This document shows positions 16,221-25,421 of a DNA stretch of 42,048 nucleotides, piece by piece. Where the stretch lies: the NCBI GenBank assembly GCA_903875135.1, contig CAIQUZ010000054.1:1-42048 (forward strand), given 5' to 3'. Each line of letters opens with the position of its first letter. Within the stretch, counting starts at the first letter, position 1. This stretch comes from an uncultured beta proteobacterium. GTDB lineage: Bacteria > Pseudomonadota > Gammaproteobacteria > Burkholderiales > Burkholderiaceae. The position numbers were made by a program, and so were the translations under genes. Under the pieces are notes generated by a model. The model made no database searches. It was given only the letters and a program-made list of their open reading frames with translations, and had not been told where the DNA came from.

Positions 16221-17429
16221 TTAAGCAATAATCTTTTTTTCCAATAATTGATCAATACTTGCTTGATCTAAATACTCTCTCAAGACTTCCTGTGTATGTT
16301 CACCTAATCGGGGTGGTGGATATCTGACTGATGTGGGTGTATCTTTCATTTTCAGCGGTGTGCCCAGTCCCTTTAAGTCTTCAATGACAGCGTGTGGTGT
16401 TTTGACAATCATGTTGCGTGCAACTGTATGCTCATTGGCCAGCGCTTCTGCCACAGTGTTCACTGGCCCAACCGGAATACCATGTTTACGAAGCAACGGA
16501 ATCAAATCCGTAGAAGCAATACTTTTTAGCTCTGCACCAACCATTGCGTCCACCTCAATTCGGTTGGCGATTCTGGCAGTGTTGGTTTGGTATTTTTCAT
16601 TTTTTGACCACTCAGGATGACCCAAGATCTCGGCTAATTTCGCAAATTGCCCATCATTACCGACGGCAAGTGCGATCAACTTATCTTTGGCATTAAACGT
16701 TGTATAGGGAACGATGGTAGGATGCCCGTTACCAAACCGCCTCGCTTCTTTTCCAGTAGCAAGATGACTTGCGCCAATATTCGCGAGAAGTGCAATCGAA
16801 CTATCGTAGAGCGCCACTTCAACATGCTGACCACGTCCCGTGCGATATCTGGCAAGTAAAGCCCCCTGAATCACATTGGCAGCCATCATGCCCGTAGCAA
16901 GATCAACAATCGCAACCCCATATTTACTGGGCACACCCTCTTCCTCACCACAAATACTCATGAGTCCTGACTCAGCTTGCAAGATAAAGTCATAGCCAGG
17001 CAACTGGGAAAGAGGCCCCTCTAAACCATAACCAGTAATCGAACATCGCACCACTTGAGGAGCGTGGGTCTCAAACCATGTGGCATCAAAGCCCCATTTC
17101 TCTAAAGTACCGTTCTTAAAATTCTCTAAAACAACGTCAAACTTCGGTATTAGAGTAGCGAGCAGTTGCTTGCCTTCAGGCGCCGAGAAGTCAATAGCAA
17201 TCCCTCTTTTATTTCGGTTACACCCTAAATAATAAGAGGACTCCCCTTCTAAAAAAGGGGGGCCCCAAGCACGGGTATCATCCCCGCCCTTGGGCGACTC
17301 CACCTTAACCACCTCTGCGCCCATATCTCCAAGCAACATGCCACACCATGGCCCAGCAAGAATCCTACTGAGATCCAGAACCTTAAAACCGGTTAAAGCT
17401 CCTTCAGGAGTTTTGCGTCCATCCGACAT
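16221..17429 (-). CDS. CaiB/BaiF-type (class III) CoA-transferase
   Basis: The 402-residue product matches family III CoA-transferases: LTGFKVLDLSRILAGPWC (13-30), DMGAEVVKVE (35-44), NRNKRGIAID (71-80) and GYDFILQA with Asp147, the residue that carries the acyl intermediate. It moves CoA between a donor acyl-CoA and a free carboxylate, activating or salvaging an acid. I chose ATG at 17429, one base after the crotonase stop (TAAGATG); the open frame runs to 17480 but the extra 17 codons overlap the crotonase. It is the last gene of a minus-strand acyl-CoA operon. Confidence 0.9.
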   Translation of the reverse strand: MSDGRKTPEGALTGFKVLDLSRILAGPWCGMLLGDMGAEVVKVESPKGGDDTRAWGPPFLEGESSYYLGCNRNKRGIAIDFSAPEGKQLLATLIPKFDVVLENFKNGTLEKWGFDATWFETHAPQVVRCSITGYGLEGPLSQLPGYDFILQAESGLMSICGEEEGVPSKYGVAIVDLATGMMAANVIQGALLARYRTGRGQHVEVALYDSSIALLANIGASHLATGKEARRFGNGHPTIVPYTTFNAKDKLIALAVGNDGQFAKLAEILGHPEWSKNEKYQTNTARIANRIEVDAMVGAELKSIASTDLIPLLRKHGIPVGPVNTVAEALANEHTVARNMIVKTPHAVIEDLKGLGTPLKMKDTPTSVRYPPPRLGEHTQEVLREYLDQASIDQLLEKKIIA

Positions 17430-17430
17430 C

Positions 17431-18306
17431 TTAGAGATTACGCATATCTGGCGGAGCATTGAGGTTCTTGTGGAACCCATCCATATAATCGGCTAAGGCT
17501 TCTTTATTTCTCATACGGAATTTTTGGAAATCAGGTTTGCGACCTTCTAAGAAAGCATTCATACCCTCTAAACTCTCTTCCGAACCCCAAACATACGCCA
17601 ATAATTCCATACCATGCTGCCATGATGCGTATAACTGATCAGATTCAAAGTTCAAGCTCTTCTTCGTCATCCGAATCGTCTGTGAACTATTACTCTTGAT
17701 ATTTTCACACCAAGCCAGTGTCTCTTCCATCAATTTTTCTTCTGGAACACACTTGTTAATTAAACCAATCTTTTCTGCTTCTTTAGCATCAAAGCGCTTG
17801 GCTAAAAAAATCATTTCACGCGCAATCCGCTCGCCAACAATTCTTGGTAAATATTGTGTCGCGCCAACCGTTGGGCAAGCACCAACTTTTGCACCAGTTT
17901 GACCGAGCATCGATTTTTCTGAGGCAATCACTAAATCACACCACAAAGCTAATTCATGACCACCGCCCATACACCAGCCGTTGACCATTGCAATCGCAGG
18001 AATTGGAACACCACGAATCGCCATGGCTAAACCTAGCATACGGTCATTCCACATGGAAGCGTTCGTAAACGTTAAACGCTTCATCGCATAAAAATCACCA
18101 CCCGCTGAGAAGGCTTTATCACCAGCCCCTTTAAAGACGATACAAGCAATCGATGGATCTTCACGGGTCGACTTGACCGCATCAATCATCTCATCGAGAG
18201 TTTGCTCTCTGAACGCATTCATCACGCGTGGGCGATTGATCGTAATCCAAGCTACTTGATCTTTAATTTCAAAAATGATGTCTTTATATTTTTTCTGATT
18301 TTCCAT
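17431..18306 (-). CDS. Crotonase-family enzyme (enoyl-CoA hydratase/isomerase; MenB/BadI-like features)
   Basis: The 291-residue protein has the crotonase oxyanion-hole segments KAFSAGGDF (64-72) and NGWCMGGGHELA (109-120). Glu118 matches the first hydratase glutamate. The second glutamate is absent: the site reads LGQTGAKVGACP (134-145), which resembles MenB and BadI, not standard hydratases. The product also ends with FLEGRKPDFQKF as in that group. So the reaction may be a hydratase, isomerase or ring-opening hydrolase on an acyl-CoA. It lies between the 3-hydroxyacyl-CoA dehydrogenase and the CoA-transferase, in line with a beta-oxidation-like route. Confidence 0.85.
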   Translation of the reverse strand: MENQKKYKDIIFEIKDQVAWITINRPRVMNAFREQTLDEMIDAVKSTREDPSIACIVFKGAGDKAFSAGGDFYAMKRLTFTNASMWNDRMLGLAMAIRGVPIPAIAMVNGWCMGGGHELALWCDLVIASEKSMLGQTGAKVGACPTVGATQYLPRIVGERIAREMIFLAKRFDAKEAEKIGLINKCVPEEKLMEETLAWCENIKSNSSQTIRMTKKSLNFESDQLYASWQHGMELLAYVWGSEESLEGMNAFLEGRKPDFQKFRMRNKEALADYMDGFHKNLNAPPDMRNL

Positions 18307-18394
18307 AACTACTCCAATTAAATTAATTAAAAACTACCTCAAAAGCCTAAATATATTAACTGACAAATCGTTATTTGTATTAACAATTCAAAAA

Positions 18395-19315
18395 TTAATC
18401 AGGTTCGACTTGCAAAACATCAAATGCCGCTTTGAGCCGAGCATTGTATTTACGACGCATTTCCTTCATCTCTTCATCGCTCCATGTTCTAAAACCCTCT
18501 TTCGATTTCATACCGTACTTCCCTTGTGCAATCAGGTTCGCCATGACTGGTTGGAGTCCGTCCACGTTATACAGTGATGGCCAAATCTCTACCGAGGCGC
18601 CTGCCATCCCCTCCCAACCACTGATTTCTTTTTGGGTCATTGGACCAACCGCGGCGTATCGGAATCCAAAGCTATATCGCACTGCAGTATCCACATCGTC
18701 AGGTGTTGCAATACCAGCATCAACCAATGACAAAGCCTCTCGCATTAATGCATGCTGAATCCGATTAGCTAAAAAGCCTGGAATATCTTTTTTGACTAAA
18801 ACTGGCTTTTTACCTGCATCACGATACATCTGACAAACCGCTTCTCCCATAACAGGATCTGAGGCTTCCCCAAGCACTACCTCAACCAATGGCACGATAT
18901 GCGCAGGCATAAAGTAATGCGCATTAAACATGCGATGCGCCGTTGCTAAATTCGCGGCAATTTTGGAAATCGGAAAACCCGAACTATTGCTGCCGATGGG
19001 AATATGTTTGGGTACGCGTTGATCTAAATTGGCAAATAGTGCCTGTTTAAGACTCATATCTTCTTTAATCGTTTCTAATACCCAAATCACACCTGACCAA
19101 TCATTCCAGCCGTCAATCGCACCAAAGACTAAGGGGCAATTTTCTGGATTCCAATCAGGATTTAAACTCTTGGTGAGGCTCTCGATTTCTGTTTGTTGAT
19201 CTTGAGCTCGTTCTTTCGTTCTCCCCAAAAGAATGACAGAGTAGGCGCTAGCTAAAAAGCCTGAGGCTATTCCAACGGCCATAATCCCTGTCCCAAGGAT
19301 GACTATTTTTTTCAT
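18395..19315 (-). CDS. 3-hydroxyacyl-CoA dehydrogenase family protein
   Basis: From ATG at 19315 the product is 306 residues, with GTGIMAVGIA (7-16) as NAD site, SNSSGFPISKIA and NAHYFMPAHIVPLVEVV around the catalytic His, and PGFLANRIQHALMREA opening the C-terminal 3HCDH domain. The final glycine of the nucleotide motif is replaced by Ala. GGAG before the ATG decides this start over the longer frame to 19426, whose extra residues look non-coding. The single C-terminal domain fits short 3HCDH proteins, which include L-carnitine and L-gulonate dehydrogenases as well as hydroxyacyl-CoA enzymes. It heads the acyl-CoA operon. Confidence 0.85.
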   Translation of the reverse strand: MKKIVILGTGIMAVGIASGFLASAYSVILLGRTKERAQDQQTEIESLTKSLNPDWNPENCPLVFGAIDGWNDWSGVIWVLETIKEDMSLKQALFANLDQRVPKHIPIGSNSSGFPISKIAANLATAHRMFNAHYFMPAHIVPLVEVVLGEASDPVMGEAVCQMYRDAGKKPVLVKKDIPGFLANRIQHALMREALSLVDAGIATPDDVDTAVRYSFGFRYAAVGPMTQKEISGWEGMAGASVEIWPSLYNVDGLQPVMANLIAQGKYGMKSKEGFRTWSDEEMKEMRRKYNARLKAAFDVLQVEPD

Positions 19316-19479
19316 GCTTTCTCCAATGATTTCACCCGTTGCAACAAGTAATTTGGGTATACTTCTTGTAGTAAATGGTTCAAACCATTGTAAACAATAA
19401 AAAATAGAGACCATTTTTATCAACAAATCAATCCGTTTTAATTTTTATAACTTTTCCGATCAATTAAGGAGCTTTTCTC

Positions 19480-20406
19480 GTGTTTAATCCCTTCCAACAA
19501 GTAGAACTTATTAAAGCTGAACCATTTATGACAATGCCAGCTAAGTTTCGTGAAAAAAAACGTTCAGCTTGGGCAGATCCAAATCGTCAAGGGGCTGAGA
19601 TTGAATGCTTTTTAGAAGGTCCCTCATTTGATCGTGAAGGTAATTTATGGTTTGTAGATATCCCGTACGGGCGTATTTTCAGAATCTCTACAAAAGGCGA
19701 GTGGGAACTCATTACCCAATACGACGGTTGGCCGAACGGTTTGAAATTCCATAAAGATGGTCGCGCCTTTATTTGCGATTACAAAATGGGCCTCTTAAGT
19801 TTAGATACTAAAACTGGGAAAATTGAAACAATCTTAGGATCTATGTACAGTGAATCATTTAAGGGCTTGAATGATTTGCACTTTGCCGCCAATGGCGATT
19901 TATACTTTACTGACCAAGGTCAAACAGGTATTGCCGATCCAACTGGCCGTGTGTTTCGTCTGCGCGCCAATGGTCAATTAGATCGTTTAGCAATCAATGT
20001 CCCAAGTCCAAATGGCATCACACTCTCGACAACAGACAAGCATTGCTACGTCGCCGTCACTAGGTCGCAACAAATTTGGCGTTTACCCATCATGGCAGAT
20101 GGCTCAGTCTCTAAAACAGGTGTAGCCATCCAATTATCCGGCGGCGCTGCTGGCCCTGATGGGATCGAGATGGATAGTGAAAATGGGCTATTAGTTTGTC
20201 ATCTGGGCGTTGGAGTGTGGCGCTTTGATAGCAATATGCTTCCTACCCATTTAATCTATTCAGAAAATAAACATCACCATCATTTGGCCAATATTTGTAC
20301 TGGCGGAGCAGATGGACGTGATTTATATATTACCGAATCCATGTCGGGCGATATTCTCAAAGCTCGCTTGCCAGTAGCAGGTAAAAAAATGTTTGGTCTG
20401 AGTTAA
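19480..20406 (+). CDS. SMP-30/gluconolactonase-type lactonase
   Basis: The 308-residue protein is a six-bladed beta-propeller of the SMP-30/LRE family. Metal-site segments are FLEGPSFDREGNLWFVD (Glu46), NGLNDLHF, SPNGITLS and GPDGIEMDSENG. Family enzymes open sugar or other lactones to hydroxy acids in the cytoplasm; there is no signal peptide. The start is GTG at 19480, chosen because AAGGAG (19466-19471) is correctly spaced and the next ATG is deep inside the domain. It is the first gene of the seven-gene operon and diverges from the acyl-CoA operon across a 164-bp gap. Confidence 0.85.
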   Translation: MFNPFQQVELIKAEPFMTMPAKFREKKRSAWADPNRQGAEIECFLEGPSFDREGNLWFVDIPYGRIFRISTKGEWELITQYDGWPNGLKFHKDGRAFICDYKMGLLSLDTKTGKIETILGSMYSESFKGLNDLHFAANGDLYFTDQGQTGIADPTGRVFRLRANGQLDRLAINVPSPNGITLSTTDKHCYVAVTRSQQIWRLPIMADGSVSKTGVAIQLSGGAAGPDGIEMDSENGLLVCHLGVGVWRFDSNMLPTHLIYSENKHHHHLANICTGGADGRDLYITESMSGDILKARLPVAGKKMFGLS

Positions 20407-20454
20407 TCATCATAGACCCAGCCCCTCTAATTTAATCATCAACGGATACAAAAT

Positions 20455-21591
20455 ATGTCAATTATCAAATCAGTTCATGTTGCAAATGTTAGCGTTCCTT
20501 TAGACGTCGTCACATCATTCTCGACCAGGACCGTTTCTGAGCGTCACTACTGCTTAGTGAAGGTCACCAATACGGATGGTGTTCAAGGTATCGGCTTTTG
20601 TTATGTTGGTAGTAAAGCTGGTGAGATTGCTAAAGTAGCCGTTGAGCAATTGCTCGCGCCAAAACTGATTGGGCAAGAGAGCCATCGAAGCGAAGGTCTC
20701 TGGCAAGATATGTATTCCGAATCGATTTTGCAAGGACGCTCTGGTTCAGTAATGCGCGGCATCTCCATTTTAGATACCGCCATCTGGGATTTAAATGCGC
20801 GCTCCGTCAATTTGCCACTACACAAGTATCTCGGCGCTGTGGTTTTAGATCGCGTTCCTGCTTATGCCAGCGGTGGTTACTATGTCGACGGAAAAACTCC
20901 TGCAAAGCTTGCAAAAGAAATGGAGTCGTATGTGGCGATGGGCTTTAAAGCTGTCAAAATGAAAACGGGACGCCTATCTCCGCGTGAGGAAGAAGATCGT
21001 TTGGCAGCGGTTCGCAACGCTGTGGGTGATGACATTCTCGTCACAATGGATGCCAATAATGCTTGGCGTGATTTACCAACTGCCATGGAATATATTCAAC
21101 GTTTTGAACAGTACAATCCGTATTGGATTGAAGAGCCCTTCTCCCCAGATGCAATCGACTTACATGCTCGTTTAGCTAGTCGGACAACAATTACTGTCGC
21201 AACCGGGGAAATTGAAGTGGGTCGCTGGAGACACCGTGAACTGATTGAGTCTGGTGGTTGTGAAATCTTACAATCCGACGCTGCTGTTTGCGGAGGTATT
21301 AGTGAGTGGCGCAGAATCGCTGCTTATGCCGACTCTAAAGGTGTGACAATTTGCCCACACTGGTTCCATGACCTACACGCGCCACTCGTCGCTGCAACGC
21401 CCAATGCCCGTCTAGTCGAGTTTTTTACCGATGATCAAGTTTTAAACTTCCGCCGCTTAATTGACAAACAACTCAGCTTTGATAAAGGTGATCTCATCCT
21501 GCATCAAGAACCTGGTCTAGGATTTAATTTTGATGAAGCTGCTGTTAAGAAATATGGCACAGGATCCCAAACATGGACACAAATTATTTAA
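20455..21591 (+). CDS. Enolase-superfamily enzyme, mandelate racemase subgroup
   Basis: The 378-residue protein has Lys168-x-Lys170 (AVKMKTG), metal ligands Asp199 (MDANNAW), Glu226 (IEEPF) and Glu252 (ATGE), and the Asp275 / His302 dyad (SDAAVCGG; CPHWFH). That set defines the mandelate racemase subgroup, which mostly contains acid-sugar dehydratases and racemases. After a lactonase, dehydration of a sugar acid or racemisation of a hydroxy acid is plausible, but the substrate is not readable. It follows the lactonase by 48 bases and overlaps the next gene by 19 bases. Confidence 0.85.
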   Translation: MSIIKSVHVANVSVPLDVVTSFSTRTVSERHYCLVKVTNTDGVQGIGFCYVGSKAGEIAKVAVEQLLAPKLIGQESHRSEGLWQDMYSESILQGRSGSVMRGISILDTAIWDLNARSVNLPLHKYLGAVVLDRVPAYASGGYYVDGKTPAKLAKEMESYVAMGFKAVKMKTGRLSPREEEDRLAAVRNAVGDDILVTMDANNAWRDLPTAMEYIQRFEQYNPYWIEEPFSPDAIDLHARLASRTTITVATGEIEVGRWRHRELIESGGCEILQSDAAVCGGISEWRRIAAYADSKGVTICPHWFHDLHAPLVAATPNARLVEFFTDDQVLNFRRLIDKQLSFDKGDLILHQEPGLGFNFDEAAVKKYGTGSQTWTQII

Positions 21592-22628
21592 GCGCTGATA
21601 AGGTTCGCACCTTCATCACGGATGTATTTTGTGGCTTAGGTATGCCACAACAAGATGCTGTGTTATGCGCAGATTTAATGGTGCGAACAGATCTCTCAGG
21701 CGGCGATGGTCATGGTGTCTTTCGACTCTTACAATACTCGCGCCGTATCCAAGCTGGGGGAATTAATCTTCACCCGAACATGACCTTAGTGCAGGACGCC
21801 CCTTCCATTGGTCTTTTACATGGCGATAATGCGATGGGACATTTAGTCATGCACCGCTGTGCGGAACTAGCCATTGCAAAAGCAAAAGCTACCGGAATTG
21901 GTTGGATGGGCTGTTGTTATGGCAACCATGCCGGCGCAGGATCAACCTACGCAGGCCTTATATCCGATGCTGGCTTGGTTGGAATTTATCTCGCTGTAGG
22001 AAGCGCAAACCATATGGCGCCATGGGGTGGCATCGCCCCTTTACTATCAACAAACCCGATCGCAATCTCTGTCCCAATGGGTGAAAATCAACCGCCCGTT
22101 CTACTCGATATGGCAACAACCGTGGCTGCTTACGGCAAAGTCAAAATGAAAGCGCAAGCAGGCGAGTCTATGCCAGAAGGTTGGATGATAGATAAAGAAG
22201 GAAAGCCGTTAACCGACCCAAACAGATCTTCTGAGGGAACCTTGTTACCCATCGGAGATTACAAAGGCTATGGCCTGTCTCTAATGATTGCCCTACTGGC
22301 AGGAAGTATGAATGGAGCCGCCGTTGGATCACAACTCGTGGACTTTAACGATGATGAAAAAGCTATCACCAATACAGGTCAAACGATCGTCGCTATTAAT
22401 CCTGCATTTTTGGGTGGTACTGAAAACTTATTAATGTCATCTGGTCAGTTAATTAGCGAAATTAAGAACTCCAAAACGCTACCTGGCGTTTCAGAAATCA
22501 GAGTGCCTGGAGACGGCGCCGCAAAAGCAAAGCAAACCAGAAATCGGGATGGAATACCAATTCCGGCAGGATTACTGAGAAATTTGAATCTCTGTGCAAA
22601 AATGGCGGGAGTTCCGCCTATTCTATAA
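21573..22628 (+). CDS. Ldh2-family (malate / L-lactate / ureidoglycolate-type) dehydrogenase
   Basis: The 351-residue product belongs to the YlbC/MdH/ComC NAD(P)-dependent dehydrogenase family: SGGDGHGVFRLLQY near 35-48, GIGWMGCCYGNHAGAGSTYA (about 109-128), MAPWGGIAPLLSTNPIAI and GDYKGYGLSLMIALLAG. These enzymes oxidise 2-hydroxy acids (malate, lactate, sulfolactate, 2,3-diketogulonate). The overlap with the MR-type gene indicates translational coupling. In this operon it may oxidise the hydroxy acid made upstream; this is inference. Confidence 0.87.
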   Translation: MDTNYLSADKVRTFITDVFCGLGMPQQDAVLCADLMVRTDLSGGDGHGVFRLLQYSRRIQAGGINLHPNMTLVQDAPSIGLLHGDNAMGHLVMHRCAELAIAKAKATGIGWMGCCYGNHAGAGSTYAGLISDAGLVGIYLAVGSANHMAPWGGIAPLLSTNPIAISVPMGENQPPVLLDMATTVAAYGKVKMKAQAGESMPEGWMIDKEGKPLTDPNRSSEGTLLPIGDYKGYGLSLMIALLAGSMNGAAVGSQLVDFNDDEKAITNTGQTIVAINPAFLGGTENLLMSSGQLISEIKNSKTLPGVSEIRVPGDGAAKAKQTRNRDGIPIPAGLLRNLNLCAKMAGVPPIL

Positions 22629-22651
22629 AGTTCGTCACCGAAAGATTTACC

Positions 22652-23632
22652 ATGAAAAATATACTGCGTTTCTCCTGTCTCATCTTGGGGGGTATATTAT
22701 TTTTATGCGCCCAAGTTGGGGCTCAATCATCAAATGATTATCCCAATAAACCAATTCGAATGATTATTGGTTTTGCTGCAGGTGGTGGATCTGATACTTC
22801 AGCTCGATTAATTGCACCGAAATTTGGAGAATATATTGGCCAAACGATCATTATTGAGAATAAACCTGGTGCCGGAGGGAACCTCGCAAGTGACTATTTA
22901 ACCAAAGTGCCTGCGGATGGATATACCATTTCACTCGCCACAATTGGTTCTTTAGCGATTAATCCCAATATGCCCGAGGGCACTAGCTTTGATCCGCTAA
23001 AAGACTTCACCATGATTACTCAAGGGGTTACATTTTCAAATGTTTTAGTTGTCCGGGCAGACTCACCCATCAAAAACCTCAAAGATTTTATTAATGCTGG
23101 TAAGGAGACGAAGACCTTTGTTACTTTCGGATCCTCTGGAAATGGAAGTACTGGTCACCTTGCTGGAGAACTGCTAAAAATACGCTCTGGCATGAATGCA
23201 CAACACATTAACTATAAAGGTGGTGGTCCTGCTATGAATGATTTACTGGGAGGAAATATTACTGCTATTTTTGCCAGTACCCCAACGGCAATCCCATTTA
23301 TTGAAGCAGGTAAATTAAGAGCGATTGGTGTGACTGGATCAAAGCGCGCCCTAGCACTTCCAAATGTCCCCACTATCGCTGAACAAGGTTACCCGGGCTA
23401 TCAAGCGGAAAATTGGTATGCTTTTATTGGTCCACCGAAAATGACTCCCGAGATAGTGAGTAAACTCAACGCGGCTTTGTCAAAGGCCATGCGCGATCCT
23501 GAAACACTCAATCGTCTTCATCTCGTTGGTCTTGAAGGCTCTCCTAGTAGCCCAACCGAGTTGTATAACTATGTAAAATCAGAAAATGAATCTTGGGGAA
23601 AAATTATCAAAAAAATACAGTGGGATAAATAA
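22652..23632 (+). CDS. Tripartite tricarboxylate transporter (Bug) substrate-binding protein
   Basis: The 326-residue protein has a signal peptide (cleavage likely after QVGAQ) and a Bug-family body: YPNKPIRMIIGFAAGGGSDTSAR, ENKPGAGGN and AEQGYPGYQAENWYAF. Bug proteins deliver carboxylates to TctAB permeases. No tctA or tctB is in the window, as is usual for the many orphan Bug proteins in Burkholderiales. It lies between the dehydrogenase and the hydratase, which suggests the operon substrate is a carboxylate. Its TAA stop shares a base with the ATG of the next gene. Confidence 0.92.
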   Translation: MKNILRFSCLILGGILFLCAQVGAQSSNDYPNKPIRMIIGFAAGGGSDTSARLIAPKFGEYIGQTIIIENKPGAGGNLASDYLTKVPADGYTISLATIGSLAINPNMPEGTSFDPLKDFTMITQGVTFSNVLVVRADSPIKNLKDFINAGKETKTFVTFGSSGNGSTGHLAGELLKIRSGMNAQHINYKGGGPAMNDLLGGNITAIFASTPTAIPFIEAGKLRAIGVTGSKRALALPNVPTIAEQGYPGYQAENWYAFIGPPKMTPEIVSKLNAALSKAMRDPETLNRLHLVGLEGSPSSPTELYNYVKSENESWGKIIKKIQWDK

Positions 23633-24912
23633 TGGGTCAAACGATCAGCGAAAAAATACTCGCTAAGCATGCTCAAAAATCAGACGTTCAAGCTGGAGAA
23701 GTTGTTGTCTGCAATGTTGACTTTGCAATGGTCACCGATACGAGAGCCGCTAACACGATCAAAATGATGAGTAAATTAGATCGGGAAAGTCTAAAATTTA
23801 CTCAAAATACAGCACTTGTATTAGATCACTACTCCCCCCCACCCAATTTGGAAGCGGCAGAAATCCACCAAAAAATGCGCCAGTTTTCTGGCGAAGCAAA
23901 AACGCACTTATACGATATTGGTGATGGTATCTGTCATCAAGTATTACCCGAAGGTGGTCACCTCACAAGTGGCGATCTCGTCGTCGGCACCGATACGCAC
24001 TCAGTCACCTATGGCGCGTTTAATGCATTTGGTACAGGTATTGAAGGCAGCGATGTAGCCGCTGTCATGGCTACCGGAAAATTATGGTTCCGAGTGCCAG
24101 AGTCGATTCAGATTCATTTAAGTGGTCAACTTCAACCAGGCGTGTGGGCAAAAGATATTACCTTACACATGCTTGGCAAATATAAAGCTGAGGGACTCAA
24201 TTACAAAGCCATTGAGTATGTCGGATCTGCTGTGAGCAAAATGGATATCGATGATCGCATGACCCTTTGTAATCATGCTGCAGAGCTAGGTGCCAAAGCA
24301 GCCCTTCTCGAAGCTGATCAAAAAACCTTTACTTGGCTTGCTGCGCATGGGGCCAAACCACCCAATGCGGTGTATGCAGATCATGATGCAATCTACTCGT
24401 TTAAAGATCAAATCGATGTGTCTTTACTAGCCCCTCAAGTTGCCAGAAAACATGAAGTCGACGATGTTGTGGGTACGGATCAAATTGATCGACAAGCGAT
24501 TCAATTTGCGCTCATCGGCACTTGCACCAATGGCCGTCTTGATGATATCCGTCAAGCAGCGCATATTTTGCAGGGACGAAAAATTGCGAAGGGCGTGCGC
24601 ATGATCGTGACGCCCGCCTCTCGTCAAATTTATCTCGCCGCTCTGCGCGAAGGACTCATCGAAATACTCACTTCTGCAGGAGCTTCTTTTGAAGCTGCCG
24701 GTTGCGGTACTTGTGTGGGGATCACGAACCATCTAGTTCCAGGTAATCGAGAGACAGTCATCTCAAGTGCTAATCGCAACTTTAAAGGTCGACTCTCCAA
24801 TGATGAAGCGGATATTTGGTTAGGCTCAGCAGCTACTGTAGCGGCATCTGCTCTGACTGGATTTATTACCGACCCTCGTACAGTCGATGGTGGTCTGTGG
24901 AGGAATGCTTGA
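23632..24912 (+). CDS. Aconitase-superfamily hydratase, large subunit (LeuC-like)
   Basis: The 426-residue protein has the 4Fe-4S cysteines Cys298 (IGTCTNGR), Cys358 and Cys361 (AAGCGTCVG), plus GGHLTSGDLVVGTDTHSVTYG and GTGIEGSDVA of the LeuC/homoaconitase type. It would dehydrate or hydrate a dicarboxylate or tricarboxylate with its small subunit encoded next. It is probably not the leucine-pathway enzyme: it sits in a catabolic operon with a binding protein and a lyase, and no leuB is present. Dimethylmaleate hydratase (DmdA) and citraconate-type hydratases are better analogues. It overlaps the next gene (TGATG). Confidence 0.88.
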   Translation: MGQTISEKILAKHAQKSDVQAGEVVVCNVDFAMVTDTRAANTIKMMSKLDRESLKFTQNTALVLDHYSPPPNLEAAEIHQKMRQFSGEAKTHLYDIGDGICHQVLPEGGHLTSGDLVVGTDTHSVTYGAFNAFGTGIEGSDVAAVMATGKLWFRVPESIQIHLSGQLQPGVWAKDITLHMLGKYKAEGLNYKAIEYVGSAVSKMDIDDRMTLCNHAAELGAKAALLEADQKTFTWLAAHGAKPPNAVYADHDAIYSFKDQIDVSLLAPQVARKHEVDDVVGTDQIDRQAIQFALIGTCTNGRLDDIRQAAHILQGRKIAKGVRMIVTPASRQIYLAALREGLIEILTSAGASFEAAGCGTCVGITNHLVPGNRETVISSANRNFKGRLSNDEADIWLGSAATVAASALTGFITDPRTVDGGLWRNA

Positions 24913-25421
24913 TGACGAACCTGATCACTGGTAAAGTTTTTATTTTAGGTGACGAGGTGAATACCGATATCAATTGCTCGAGTAAATACCTGCCTGGTAA
25001 AGATAGTGTCTTTGTAAGTACAGTAGCCTTTGAAAAATTACAGCCGGGTTTTGCTAAAAGCATGAGCAAACACCAAGGCGGAATCATCGTCGCAGGAGCC
25101 AACTTTGGCATCAACTCTTCTCGAGAGCAAGCGGTACATATTCTTCATTTAATGAAGGTGAAATGTATCGTTGCCCCGTCATTTGGCAGACAGTTCTTTA
25201 GAAACGCGATCAATAATGGCTTACCTATTATTGAGAGCGATATATCACAAATTCATGCCAACGATGAACTGACGATTGATTTATATCACGGCACTGTCAG
25301 CGCTAGTTCCGGGTTACAACTTTCGGTAAAACCATTACCTCAAGAAATTCTCAAAATTATCGAAGTCGGTGGCTTGTTGAATTTCATTACCCAACATCCC
25401 GATTGGAACTTTGCTGCATGA
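24912..25421 (+). CDS. Aconitase-superfamily hydratase, small subunit (LeuD-like)
   Basis: Starting at ATG 24912, which overlaps the large-subunit stop, the product has 169 residues. GKVFILGDEVNTDIN, YLPG and GANFGINSSREQAVHIL are the swivel-domain marks of LeuD-like small subunits. The frame stays open upstream to 24816, but those codons lie inside the large-subunit gene. The length is near that of archaeal-type LeuD/DmdB subunits (about 165) and shorter than E. coli LeuD (about 200), which supports the specialised-hydratase reading. It joins the following lyase gene by an ATGA overlap. Confidence 0.88.
   Translation: MTNLITGKVFILGDEVNTDINCSSKYLPGKDSVFVSTVAFEKLQPGFAKSMSKHQGGIIVAGANFGINSSREQAVHILHLMKVKCIVAPSFGRQFFRNAINNGLPIIESDISQIHANDELTIDLYHGTVSASSGLQLSVKPLPQEILKIIEVGGLLNFITQHPDWNFAA

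Noticed and set aside
24427..24732. 101-codon minus-strand frame within the LeuC-like gene
   Set aside because: It lies over the Fe-S cysteine region of the hydratase and shows no family match.
23632..25421. Calling the hydratase pair leucine-biosynthesis leuC/leuD
   Set aside because: Neighbours are a TTT binding protein and an ICL-type lyase, no leuB or leuA is near, and the small subunit is short.
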